From the NCBI RefSeq assembly GCF_000812965.1, contig NZ_JSYN01000022.1, positions 1-64,000 on the forward strand: a DNA stretch of 64,000 bases, given 5' to 3'. This stretch comes from Pedobacter kyungheensis. GTDB lineage: Bacteria; Bacteroidota; Bacteroidia; Sphingobacteriales; Sphingobacteriaceae. Under the pieces are notes generated by a model that did no database searches, had not been told where the DNA came from, and worked only from the letters and a program-made list of their open reading frames with translations. Positions within the stretch are counted from its first letter, which is position 1; every line of letters starts with the position of its first letter. Of this stretch, positions 43,096 to 51,969 are shown one piece after another. The position numbers and the translations under genes were made by a program.

Positions 43096-44739
43096 TTAAT
43101 TGTAGCCAGGGTTTTGGGTTAAGTTTCCGTTCAAACTACGTTGAACCTGAGGAATTGGATAGAGTGCTTTTGTAGCAACCGTTGGAGTGTGATCCCACCA
43201 TGTACCGGTAGTAAACTTTCCAAAACGGATTAAGTCATCTCTTCGCATTCCTTCGAAGATAAATTCTCTTCCTCTTTCAGCCAACAACTCATCCATTGTT
43301 AAAGATGATGTGGTATAAGCACGCGTAGCAAAATCTGCATCACTAAATGCACGTTTTTTACAATCATTAATTAACTGTACAGCTTCTGCTGTAGCTACTC
43401 CCCCATTCTTACGCATAATGGCTTCTGCTTTGGCAAAATAAATCATGGTTAAACGGTAAATGTTCCAGTCACCATTGTTATAATTCGGGTCAATAGCCGG
43501 TACACCACCCGGGCCTGCAAACTGGTTGCCCAATTTATATTTGTTAAAACGAACACCAGAATTTTCTTCGCCTTCGCTCATGTTACTCACAGTAGAACCG
43601 CTTTTGTTCTTACGGATATTATCTACAAATACCAATTGCGATCCGTTGTATTCTTCTGAAGCCAGAACCGGCTGTGTTGGTGCTACGAATTGAAACATCG
43701 GGCCTTCTAAAAGCCAGGTTCTTTTTCTTAAATCGGCATCTTCGTATGTAGTAAAAACACCTGGGATTAACACAATACCATCGTTACCATTTCTACCACC
43801 ACCATAAATCTGTTGCTGTTTAAAGTGATAGAATTCTCCTGGCCATGATGGCTGGAAGTTAGCGATTGAATAATTGTATGCAATCGAAAATATTGCTTCC
43901 TTAGATAAATCGTTGGTAGTTTTAAACTGATCAGTAATGTTTGGATCTAATTGCATTGTGCCATTTTGAGCTCCCCCATCTCCTGCAATCAATTTATTCG
44001 CAGCTGCGATACAATCATCCCAACGTGGAGTTCCGGTCCAAACTTCTGCATTTAAATAAAGTTCTACCAACATGGCATACGCACCAGCCTGACTCATACG
44101 CCCAAGCATACTGCGCGAAAGTTTAGGCGCTTTATCAATGTTCGATTTAATTTCCGATTCGATAAAATTAAATACTTCCCTGCGCGATTTCGTTTCCGGT
44201 TTTACTGGCGTGCCAACCTGTGTAACTACTGGAATGTTACCAAACAAATCCATCAATTTTAAATAATGGAAAGCCCTAAGTAATTTCAATTCAGCAAGAA
44301 AGGCATCTTTTTCTGCCTGGGTAATCCCCATTTGGCCGATATCTCTTTTCTCTATATTCCCAATCGGGTCGTTACATAAGCCCATACCCCAAAACATTAA
44401 AGACCAGGCGTTGTTTATTCCTGCTTCATCGGTTGTCCAGGTGTGGTAGTGCAATCTTTTCCATTTACCACCATCTTCACCATGGCGGCCTTTTGTTGGC
44501 CATGCCAGCTGATCGCCCGAAAGCTCAGCTAAACGCCACCAGCCATCCTGACCAGATGGAGTAACCCATGCGTTAGCGTGTGTGTAAGGTCTTAAAACTG
44601 CTGATAAAACCTCAGTTTTATTGTTATAAAAATTATCTGTTAATAATTGATCGTATGCGTTTTCATCCAGCTTGGTACAAGCACTTGTTAGGCTTAGTAC
44701 GCCTGCCAGCACACCATATATGATTGATTTATTTTTCAT
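43096..44739 (-). CDS. RagB/SusD family nutrient-uptake lipoprotein (second pair)
   Basis: A 547-residue lipoprotein (lipobox TSAC, Cys21, then TKLDENAYDQLLTDNFYNNKTE, a standard SusD N-terminus). ELKLLRAFHYLKLMDLFGNIPVV is the SusD hallmark; RLTMIYFAKAEAIMRKNGG and LLAERGREFIFEGMRRDDLIRFG are C-terminal motifs. It is a glycan-binding partner of the upstream SusC (11-base gap). It differs strongly from the first SusD, so a different glycan fragment is probably bound. Confidence 0.96.
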   Translation of the reverse strand: MKNKSIIYGVLAGVLSLTSACTKLDENAYDQLLTDNFYNNKTEVLSAVLRPYTHANAWVTPSGQDGWWRLAELSGDQLAWPTKGRHGEDGGKWKRLHYHTWTTDEAGINNAWSLMFWGMGLCNDPIGNIEKRDIGQMGITQAEKDAFLAELKLLRAFHYLKLMDLFGNIPVVTQVGTPVKPETKSRREVFNFIESEIKSNIDKAPKLSRSMLGRMSQAGAYAMLVELYLNAEVWTGTPRWDDCIAAANKLIAGDGGAQNGTMQLDPNITDQFKTTNDLSKEAIFSIAYNYSIANFQPSWPGEFYHFKQQQIYGGGRNGNDGIVLIPGVFTTYEDADLRKRTWLLEGPMFQFVAPTQPVLASEEYNGSQLVFVDNIRKNKSGSTVSNMSEGEENSGVRFNKYKLGNQFAGPGGVPAIDPNYNNGDWNIYRLTMIYFAKAEAIMRKNGGVATAEAVQLINDCKKRAFSDADFATRAYTTSSLTMDELLAERGREFIFEGMRRDDLIRFGKFTTGTWWDHTPTVATKALYPIPQVQRSLNGNLTQNPGYN

Positions 44740-44750
44740 TTTTCTACTCT

Positions 44751-47700
44751 TTAAAATCCAATATTTAATCCAAACAAGAAAGAACGGGTACTTGGATATG
44801 CGCCACTGTTATCTACCCCCGGGCCGGTACCGTTATCGGCAATAAAATCAGGATCACTACCTGTGTAACCGGTAATGGTTGCTAAGTTTTGTCCGGTTGC
44901 ATAAACGCGCATGTTTCTAATTAATTTGGTTTTTAATTTGAAGTTGTAACCAATAGTTACCTCATCCAGCTTAACATAGTTTCCTTTTTCTAAATAGTAA
45001 TCAGAATACATATAAGTATCGTTGATCTGGCTATATTTATCGAAAGTGCTGGTCAACAAGTTACCAGACCATGTTTTGTTAGCATAAGAAAGTGCATTTC
45101 TGTTTAAGATATCATAATCGAATTTACCTCTTAAGAAAACACGTAAATCAAATTGTTTGTACCTGAAATCGTGCATCATTGATGCGTAGTATTTAGGGAT
45201 CGCATTTCCGATCATCTGAAGGTCGGTAACGTTTTTATCCCTTGAGTTGTTAATCTGCGCATTTGGAACAGCCTGGCCGTTTCTGTTGTAGAATAACCAT
45301 TTACCATCGGCAGTAAATCCTGCGAATTTTTTACCCCAGAATTCACCTAAAGCACCACCTTCGTAAGTTACAATTGCATCACCAAGGGCACCAGCTCCAC
45401 CAATTCCACCAAATGTTTTATATAAAATTTTATACTCATCGTTTGAGTAAGAATCTAATTTATTACTCAAAGTACTTGCCGTCACATCAATGTTCCATCT
45501 AAAATCTTTGGTATTTACCGCAGCATAACCTAAAGCAAGCTCTATACCTTTAGAAGAAAGCGTACCTACGTTGGTGTAGATTTGATTTTGAACAAAAGGA
45601 GGTTGAGGAGAAGTATAGGTATCTAATAAATCTTTGGTGGTACGTTTAAATAAATCGATTGTACCAGTAAGTTTGCTCTTAAACAAAGTAAAATCTAAAC
45701 CAATGTTAGCTTCTTTTTTAGTCTCCCATCTCAGATTTGGATTTGGGTTTCTGTTAGGTCCATAGGTTTCAAGGTATTGCCCATCCGGATATAAATAACG
45801 ACCACCGCCACCAAGTGTTACCCTCGATGCATTGTTTGAGAAACCACTGTTACCAGTTTCACCGTAGCCAGCCCTTAACTTTAAGTTATTTACCCATTGG
45901 ATATTTTTCATGAAGTTTTCCTGAGTGATGTTCCAAGCTCCTGACACTGCCGGGAAATTGCCCCATTTATTATTGTCACCAAAACGTGATGAACCTTCAC
46001 GTCTTAAAATTGCGGTTAACAAATACTTTCCATCATAGTTATAATTGATCCTACCAAAGAAAGCGATTAAGGTGTTATCATTTTTAGCACTGCTCATTGA
46101 AGCTTTACCAACACCTAATGCGGCACCTTGTCCGAGATTATCCTCATGAAAAAGATCATTAATAAAACCACGGTTAGATGCACTTGAGCTCTCTTCCATA
46201 AAATAACGGTAGCTATAACCCAGCAAGCCTGTTAAATTATGCTTAGAAGCAATTTTGGTAGTGTACTGCAAAGTTGGCTCTACAGCCCATGCCTGCGATA
46301 GGTAATCGCCTTTATAAGCATAACCACCGCCTGGAAAGTCTGTGTTCTCTATTGAGTTTTCACTTGCTTTTAGGCGATATTGTCCATCGTAACGGTTATC
46401 GCGGGTTACTGAACCAAAAATTGAAGCTTTTAAACCTTCTACAATGTCTAAATCGGCTTTAACATCTGCAGAACTGGTTTGTTGCTTACGGTAAGAAGTT
46501 TCCTGAGCCAAACGGGCGAACTCATTGGTACTGGTCAAATCGAAACGATAGCTTCCATCCGGATTATAGTTAGATAAAGTAGGGTTTTTGGTTTGCTCAC
46601 TTTCCCAACCGCCACCACCAAGCAAATTGGCTTTGTTAAAGTTGGTTACCAAATTCGCCTGAATTTTTAATCTGTTATCTAAACCGGTTTGGTTAATGTT
46701 AAACCTTAAAGTATACTCTTCGCGGCTGTTTTCTTTGGCAATACCCTGCAAATCGCGATAGTTGATACTGGCCCTGTAACTGGTTTTATCAGTACCTCCG
46801 CTAAAGTTGAAATTGTGGTTTTGAGTCAGATTATCATGGTTTATCAACTGATCAACGAAATCAGTCTCACTTCCGAAATTCTGTTGTTTAATCTCACCAG
46901 AGGCAATTTTTTCTTTGTATTCTGCCGGTGTTAAGAAATCTAACCATTGGTTGTAATATTCCTTTCTGGCATAACCAGAGTAATTGAACTGAGCCGGACC
47001 AGCTTTACCTTTTTTAGTGGTAATCAGAATTACCCCCGCATTGGCGCTCGAACCATAGATTGCAGCAGCTGAACCATCTTTTAAAACGTCGATAGATTCG
47101 ATATCATCTTGCTGCAAAAGATCCGGATTTCCCCCTGGTATACCATCGATTACAAACAAAGGGCTGGTGCTTCCTGTAATTGAAACTACACCACGGAGCT
47201 GCACATTAACACCAGAGTTAGGGTTAGAACCACTACGGCTAATGTTTAAACCTGCCACCTTACCCTGGATCAGATCCAATGCATTTCTTGAGCCACTTTG
47301 TCTGAAATCTTCAGATCCAACGTGCGCAACGGCCGAAGTTACCTCTTTTTGCAGTTGTGTACCGTAACCAACAGCCACAACAGTTACTTCCTGCAAATTG
47401 GTATTTTTAGAGACAGCAAGTTTTACATTAATTACTGAAGATTCTCCAACAGTGATATCCTGTGTTTCGTAACCGATATAGGTAAAGCGAAGTACTTGTC
47501 CGGCACTCGCTTCGATTACAAATTTTCCGTTAGCATCGGTAACAGTTGTTTTGCCGGTACTTTGGTTTTTAATTCCCGCTCCCGGTACTGGCAGCCCACT
47601 ATCGTCAACAACGGTTCCGGTTACATTTTTTTGCGCTTGAATACGCCCGGCGGGCACGTTTCCATTCAAGAACCTCCGTGTACCTTCCCACTCCGGATGC

Positions 47701-47774
47701 ATCGAAAACGCAGGACTGTTTAGCAGCACAATGGCAGCAGACAGCCCCGTAATTTTGAGTAAATTAATTTTCAT
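44751..47774 (-). CDS. SusC/RagA family TonB-linked outer-membrane transporter (second pair)
   Basis: A 1007-residue protein: signal peptide (about 1-24), carboxypeptidase-regulatory-like domain (about 50-125, VTGTVVDDSGLPVPGAGI), TonB-box-like EVTVVAVGYGTQ, plug (about 145-250, LFVIDGIPGGNPDLLQQDDIE, AIYGSSANAGVILI), and a barrel ending in FGLNIGF with a terminal Phe. Transports the SusD-bound glycan. Two operators lie 232-288 bases upstream. Confidence 0.97.
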   Translation of the reverse strand: MKINLLKITGLSAAIVLLNSPAFSMHPEWEGTRRFLNGNVPAGRIQAQKNVTGTVVDDSGLPVPGAGIKNQSTGKTTVTDANGKFVIEASAGQVLRFTYIGYETQDITVGESSVINVKLAVSKNTNLQEVTVVAVGYGTQLQKEVTSAVAHVGSEDFRQSGSRNALDLIQGKVAGLNISRSGSNPNSGVNVQLRGVVSITGSTSPLFVIDGIPGGNPDLLQQDDIESIDVLKDGSAAAIYGSSANAGVILITTKKGKAGPAQFNYSGYARKEYYNQWLDFLTPAEYKEKIASGEIKQQNFGSETDFVDQLINHDNLTQNHNFNFSGGTDKTSYRASINYRDLQGIAKENSREEYTLRFNINQTGLDNRLKIQANLVTNFNKANLLGGGGWESEQTKNPTLSNYNPDGSYRFDLTSTNEFARLAQETSYRKQQTSSADVKADLDIVEGLKASIFGSVTRDNRYDGQYRLKASENSIENTDFPGGGYAYKGDYLSQAWAVEPTLQYTTKIASKHNLTGLLGYSYRYFMEESSSASNRGFINDLFHEDNLGQGAALGVGKASMSSAKNDNTLIAFFGRINYNYDGKYLLTAILRREGSSRFGDNNKWGNFPAVSGAWNITQENFMKNIQWVNNLKLRAGYGETGNSGFSNNASRVTLGGGGRYLYPDGQYLETYGPNRNPNPNLRWETKKEANIGLDFTLFKSKLTGTIDLFKRTTKDLLDTYTSPQPPFVQNQIYTNVGTLSSKGIELALGYAAVNTKDFRWNIDVTASTLSNKLDSYSNDEYKILYKTFGGIGGAGALGDAIVTYEGGALGEFWGKKFAGFTADGKWLFYNRNGQAVPNAQINNSRDKNVTDLQMIGNAIPKYYASMMHDFRYKQFDLRVFLRGKFDYDILNRNALSYANKTWSGNLLTSTFDKYSQINDTYMYSDYYLEKGNYVKLDEVTIGYNFKLKTKLIRNMRVYATGQNLATITGYTGSDPDFIADNGTGPGVDNSGAYPSTRSFLFGLNIGF

Positions 47775-48005
47775 TAACGGTTTTGTTTTAATTATAATTG
47801 ATTAGTTATTGTTTTCTGGTTGTTTATCTGCGAGAGCGATAACCAGACAGGGCTAGTGCCCGATATGTATGTTATTGTTGTAATTAAGGTTTGATTGGAT
47901 AACCACAGAAAATCGCGATGACAAGACTCATACCTGTGCTTGATACAATCCCTTAATAATCAGCAGGGAATTGGTGTAATGCTCATAAAAATTTAATCCG
48001 GCAAG

Positions 48006-48021
48006 GCTAAAACGTTTTAGC
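48006..48021. promoter_or_regulatory. LacI-type operator, site 6
   Basis: GCTAAAACGTTTTAGC, a perfect 16-bp palindrome, 232 bases upstream of the second SusC start. Confidence 0.75.
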
Positions 48022-48050
48022 GCATCAATATTAAGCATTATAATTATTAA

Positions 48051-48062
48051 TAAAACGTTTTA
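48051..48062. promoter_or_regulatory. LacI-type operator, site 7
   Basis: TAAAACGTTTTA, a perfect 12-bp palindrome, 44 bases from the LacI stop. Centre-to-centre distance to site 6 is about 43 bases, roughly four helical turns. Confidence 0.7.
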
Positions 48063-48106
48063 GTAAGTAAAAAAAATATGACAATCGACAACAGACCGGC
48101 TTGCTG

Positions 48107-49111
48107 TTAGTCTCTGAGTACTAAACGGGCGGGGATAATTACCTCTTCTGCAGGCAGTTTAGCTTTTGAAGAAAGCTGGTTTAAGATCATCTTAATAATG
48201 GTTTCAGCTATCTCTTCCAAAGGCTGCTGAATGGCCGAAATGCGTGGGGTATGCAGTTCGAAGGCTTCGTGGTCATCGTAAGCGATAACGGCGAAATCGT
48301 CTCCTATTTTTTTGTCGATTTGTTTTAAAGCTTTTAAACCACTAATAGCCAGGTAATTGGTTGCAAACAATACTGCATCTACTGCTTTGTGCTGCAATAA
48401 TTTCTGAATCTGGGCAATGGTTTCATTTTCTTCCTGGTTGAAATGGATTTTTAAAACGAGGTCTTCATTATATTCAATGCCGCTATCTTCAAGTGCTTTT
48501 TTGTAACCTTCCAAACGTTCGGTAATTTGGGCTACATTAATATCGATGGTAACTAAAGCAATGTTCTTTTTACCCTGATCGATAAAATTTTTGATGGATT
48601 GATAAGAAGCATTAAAATGATCTGCACCTACATAACTGGTACTGATGTCGGGCAGGTTCCTGTCAAAAAGAATAACAGGATTGCCATCGTTCATGAGCAT
48701 TTGGATATCTTCTTCAATCCCTTTGATAGGCGAAATGATATAAGCATCGACCTTGCGCGATTTAAACATATTGATCAGCTCTTTCGCCTTATCTACACTG
48801 TTTTCGGTGCTCGAATAGATAATTTTATAACCCCTTTTGTATGCTTTATCTTCAATCAGCCTTGCTATACGCGAAAAGAAGGAGTTGGAAATATCTTCGA
48901 TAATTAAACCAATGATATTAGAATTTCCGGTACGCAGGCTCCGTGCAATCTGATTGGGTTTATAACCACTCTCAGCAATAATTTTCTCTACCTTTTCTAT
49001 TACCGCCTCGCTAATCGACTTCTCTTTTGCTTTTCCGTTAATGATAAAAGAAACTGTAGTGATAGATACGTTTGCTTTAACGGCGATGTCTTTGATAGAA
49101 AGCGATTTCAT
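48107..49111 (-). CDS. LacI-family transcriptional regulator
   Basis: A 334-residue repressor-type regulator. The N-terminal LacI HTH is at residues 4-25 (IKDIAVKANVSITTVSFIIN), followed by the hinge helix region PNQIARSLRTGNSN (52-65; SLRT in place of the canonical LxxxxS), and a periplasmic-binding-protein-like sensor (about 66-334: IIGLIIEDISNSFFSRIARLIED, FDRNLPDISTSYVGADHF). It probably binds the seven AAAACGTTTT palindromes and is released or activated by a sugar from the locus. CAAAACTA upstream (49142-49149) reads TAGTTTTG on the minus strand, an exact -7 match. Confidence 0.95.
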   Translation of the reverse strand: MKSLSIKDIAVKANVSITTVSFIINGKAKEKSISEAVIEKVEKIIAESGYKPNQIARSLRTGNSNIIGLIIEDISNSFFSRIARLIEDKAYKRGYKIIYSSTENSVDKAKELINMFKSRKVDAYIISPIKGIEEDIQMLMNDGNPVILFDRNLPDISTSYVGADHFNASYQSIKNFIDQGKKNIALVTIDINVAQITERLEGYKKALEDSGIEYNEDLVLKIHFNQEENETIAQIQKLLQHKAVDAVLFATNYLAISGLKALKQIDKKIGDDFAVIAYDDHEAFELHTPRISAIQQPLEEIAETIIKMILNQLSSKAKLPAEEVIIPARLVLRD

Positions 49112-49426
49112 GTGCTGGGGAGTTCTATTAGGTTAATATTTCAAAACTAAACAAAAATTATAGTTTTTAAATTTTTGGCAACTTAAAAGACGCAATTTAA
49201 CATTTTTTATGTTAATCGTTTTAGAAAGAAAGAGGAGGGAATAATTATCTTAAATTATTTGAATAATCATCAAATAATGTGAAAAACCAGCTATCATACA
49301 CCTTATTTATTCCTACTAACGACAAGTTATGTGAGAAAAATCGTCATTCCCGCGAAAGCGGCAATCTTAAAGCTGATATATCGGATCAAGTTGGGAATGA
49401 CGATCTGCTTAACACAAGTGAATAAT
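49112..49426. other. 315-bp gap with a miniature inverted repeat
   Basis: Near the LacI start it carries the -7 box of that gene. The rest is AT-rich without genes, except the 65-bp repeat at 49340-49404. Confidence 0.55.
49340..49404. repeat. Dispersed CGTCATTCCC inverted-repeat element
   Basis: Perfect 12-bp terminal arms (atcgtcattccc / gggaatgacgat) enclose 41 bases including cgcgaaagcggcaatctt. This resembles the widespread GTCATTCCCGCG...GCGGGAATCT type of bacterial dispersed repeat. It could be a miniature mobile element or a remnant. Confidence 0.7.
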
Positions 49427-50530
49427 TTAATTCAAATACCCCTTAATCAGCTGAGCAGTTTTTGCCGATGCGCCTGGTTTCCCCATAAGCCCCAAAAGCT
49501 CGTCATAACCGTTAAGCATTTCGCTTCTACCTGTGCCTTCAATGATCAGATCTAACTCCTGGTTTATCTTTTGTGTATTACAATCTTCCTGAATCAGTTC
49601 TGTTACGATCTTTCTATTTACAATGAGGTTAACCAGCGAAATAAATTTAATTTTAATCACCAAACGGCCAATCGCAATAGAAATGGCACCGCCTTTATAT
49701 ACCACCACCTGTGGTACTTTAAATAAAGCAGTTTCTAAAGTGGCTGTTCCCGAAGCTACTATGGCTGCATGTGCCTGATACAAAAGATTATAGGTATTGC
49801 TAAAAACCAGAGCAGCTTTTTTATCCCCCATAAACTGCTGATAGTATTCGGCAGTAAAAGTTGGTGCAGCAGCAATTACAAAGGTATAGTCTTTATGATT
49901 TTCGACTACACTTAGCATTACCGGCAGTAAGCGTTCTATTTCCTGTTTCCGGCTACCAGGCAATAAGGCTATAATTTTTTGATCTCCCAATTGGTGCTTT
50001 TCTCGAAAAGCCGGATCTGGTGTAAACTGTGCAATTTCATCCAGCAAGGGGTTGCCCACATAATCTACCTGCATGCCCCAGGTTTTGTAAAAATCGACCT
50101 CAAAAGGTAAAATGCAAAACATGTGATCTACAATCCTTTTGATTTTAAGTACCCGTTTCTGGTTCCAGGCCCAAACTTTTGGCGAAATGTAATAACAAAC
50201 TTTTATACCATGTGCCTTGGCAAACTCGGCAATTTTGAGGTTAAAACCCGGAAAATCGATCAGGATTAATACATCAGGTTTCCAGGCCAGCAAATCTTCC
50301 TTACAGGCCTTCAGGTTTTTAAAAATGGTACGCAGGTTAAAAATAACCTCAGTAAAACCCATAAAAGCCATATCGGCATAATGTTTTACCAGTTCCCCTC
50401 CTTCTGCAGCCATTTTATCGCCACCAAAATAGCGGAATACAGCATCACCGTCTTCGGCTTTTAAGGCCTTCATCAGATTTGCGCCATGTAAATCGCCCGA
50501 TGCTTCTCCGGCTACAAGGTAGTATTTCAT
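49427..50530 (-). CDS. lpxB: Lipid-A-disaccharide synthase
   Basis: Joins UDP-2,3-diacylglucosamine and lipid X to form the lipid A disaccharide at the inner membrane. The 367-residue GT19 enzyme has the start YYLVAGEASGDLHGANLMKAL, the DFPGFNLKIAEFAKAHGIKVCYYISPKVWAWNQKR stretch (85-120), LLPGSRKQEIERLLPVML (~193-210), and the C-terminal ASGTATLETAL donor-binding motif. All expected motifs are present. It is followed leftward by a repeat-containing gap. Short-word repeat DNA (GATGGA/TCCATC words) separates it from the small membrane gene. Confidence 0.95.
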   Translation of the reverse strand: MKYYLVAGEASGDLHGANLMKALKAEDGDAVFRYFGGDKMAAEGGELVKHYADMAFMGFTEVIFNLRTIFKNLKACKEDLLAWKPDVLILIDFPGFNLKIAEFAKAHGIKVCYYISPKVWAWNQKRVLKIKRIVDHMFCILPFEVDFYKTWGMQVDYVGNPLLDEIAQFTPDPAFREKHQLGDQKIIALLPGSRKQEIERLLPVMLSVVENHKDYTFVIAAAPTFTAEYYQQFMGDKKAALVFSNTYNLLYQAHAAIVASGTATLETALFKVPQVVVYKGGAISIAIGRLVIKIKFISLVNLIVNRKIVTELIQEDCNTQKINQELDLIIEGTGRSEMLNGYDELLGLMGKPGASAKTAQLIKGYLN

Positions 50531-50610
50531 AGGTTATATGTAAGATGTGGATGGATAATGGCAGATATAAGGTAACCCCCATTCATCTTACCTATTCCAT
50601 TTTCCATCAT

Positions 50611-50883
50611 TTAAAAAACTTTATAGGCAAAAAAAGCAAAGGCACATAAAAATGTAGCTGCCAAAATGCCCCGCCCTATATTTTCCCTGTTGTATTTAAA
50701 AAAGTACTGCATGGTATAGGCATTTATGGCAATACCACCAATGTAAAGCAAATCGGCTTTTGCCAAAGAAGCCACATGGTGAATGATATACCAGGCCATA
50801 CTGCAAAGGAAAGCCGGCAACAATAAACCAATGACCAGACCAGCCCAAACCGAGTTGTTTATTTTCTTTAACTGTTCGTTCAT
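50611..50883 (-). CDS. Small hypothetical membrane protein
   Basis: A 90-residue protein with three hydrophobic segments (about 13-34, 42-58, 70-88) linked by short polar loops. No family recognised. It lies between surE and lpxB on the same strand, 15 bases after surE, so all three may be cotranscribed; nothing in the sequence gives a function. Confidence 0.7.
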   Translation of the reverse strand: MNEQLKKINNSVWAGLVIGLLLPAFLCSMAWYIIHHVASLAKADLLYIGGIAINAYTMQYFFKYNRENIGRGILAATFLCAFAFFAYKVF

Positions 50884-50898
50884 GACAGCAAAATAGCC

Positions 50899-51747
50899 TT
50901 AACCTAAATTAATTCCATCAGGTGCCGAAACTTTTATTGCTGTGCCAACCTGTTTAGACGAGCCCTTTCCGGCTGTAAAGTTCCAGGAATTAAGTGTTTG
51001 GATTGCATGGTGCGCCGTTAAATCGAATTGCACGGGAACAATAGATACGTAACCGTTTTCTAAAGCCCAAACATCGGTATCTTCTCCTTTATCAAAGTTT
51101 TCGAAAACGCCGGTAAGCCAGTAATACGGGCGTTTATAAGGATCGGTTCTTTCTTCAAACTCTTCCATCCATTTGGCATTGGCCTGACGACAAACTTTAA
51201 CACCCTTCAAATCATCCCCCTTAGGGAAATTAACATTTAACAAAGTGCCCTCGGGCAAGCCGTTCTCAAGTATCTGTTCGCAAATATTTTTGATAAAAGG
51301 TTTGGTATGACTAAAATCGGCATCAGCGGCAAAATCATCCAAAGAGAAACCCACAGATGGAATTTTCTCAATAGCACCTTCAACTGCAGCCGACATGGTA
51401 CCCGAATACAGCACATTAACCGAATTATTTAAACCATGGTTAATTCCGGATACACATAAATCAGGTTTTTTGCCTTTAAAAATTTTATTAACGGCAATTT
51501 TAACACAATCAACAGGTGTACCGCTGCATTTATACATTTCAACGCCTTCGTAAAGCTCAACTTTATCAAAACGGATGGGTTTGCCAATGGTAATGGCATG
51601 GCCCATGCCACTTTGCGGGCTATCGGGAGCAACTACTACCACATTGCCCAGCTCCTGCATTACTTCCATTAAATTCTTTATACCTGTAGCTGTAATTCCA
51701 TCATCGTTTACAACTAAAATATTCGGTTTTGTGCCCTGCTTTGTCAT
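50899..51747 (-). CDS. surE: 5'/3'-nucleotidase SurE
   Basis: Dephosphorylates nucleoside 5'- and 3'-monophosphates; metal-dependent, cytoplasmic. From ATG 51747 (MTKQGTKPNIL) the protein has 282 residues, with NDDGITATG (metal-binding Asp15-Asp16), APDSPQSGMGHAIT, SGTPVDCVKIAV and SGINHGLNNSVNVLYSGTMSAA, the full SurE motif set. A longer frame to 51810 adds a hydrophobic 21-residue leader not seen in the family, so it is rejected. Confidence 0.95.
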   Translation of the reverse strand: MTKQGTKPNILVVNDDGITATGIKNLMEVMQELGNVVVVAPDSPQSGMGHAITIGKPIRFDKVELYEGVEMYKCSGTPVDCVKIAVNKIFKGKKPDLCVSGINHGLNNSVNVLYSGTMSAAVEGAIEKIPSVGFSLDDFAADADFSHTKPFIKNICEQILENGLPEGTLLNVNFPKGDDLKGVKVCRQANAKWMEEFEERTDPYKRPYYWLTGVFENFDKGEDTDVWALENGYVSIVPVQFDLTAHHAIQTLNSWNFTAGKGSSKQVGTAIKVSAPDGINLG

Positions 51748-51870
51748 GCCGGTAAAAATACAGATTATAAATTCAAGGCACAATAAACTTACTTTATATG
51801 CCAAAATCATTTATTCCTGTTTATTTAGTTCTGAAATGAAAAAGTATTTCATAAGCTAGCGGAAAGCATA

Positions 51871-51878
51871 TATATTTG
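51871..51878 (+). promoter_or_regulatory. -7 box of the M16 peptidase gene
   Basis: TATATTTG matches TAnnTTTG exactly. A poor -33 (TTTC) lies about 21 bases upstream. The leader to ATG 51970 would be about 85 nt. Confidence 0.5.
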
Positions 51879-51969
51879 AACAAATAACTTATTAAAAATG
51901 AATGCTGTATTTTATCAGATCATAAAAAACTAAAATACAAGCGCATGATCATAAACCAAAACCATTTCA

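Larger units (their letters stand above)
47775..48106. other. 332-bp regulatory gap upstream of the second SusCD operon
   Basis: Holds operators 6 and 7 near its left-reading upstream end, just behind the LacI stop. The 230 bases between the operators and SusC have no coding frame and may form a leader; no convincing TAnnTTTG box was found. Confidence 0.55.
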
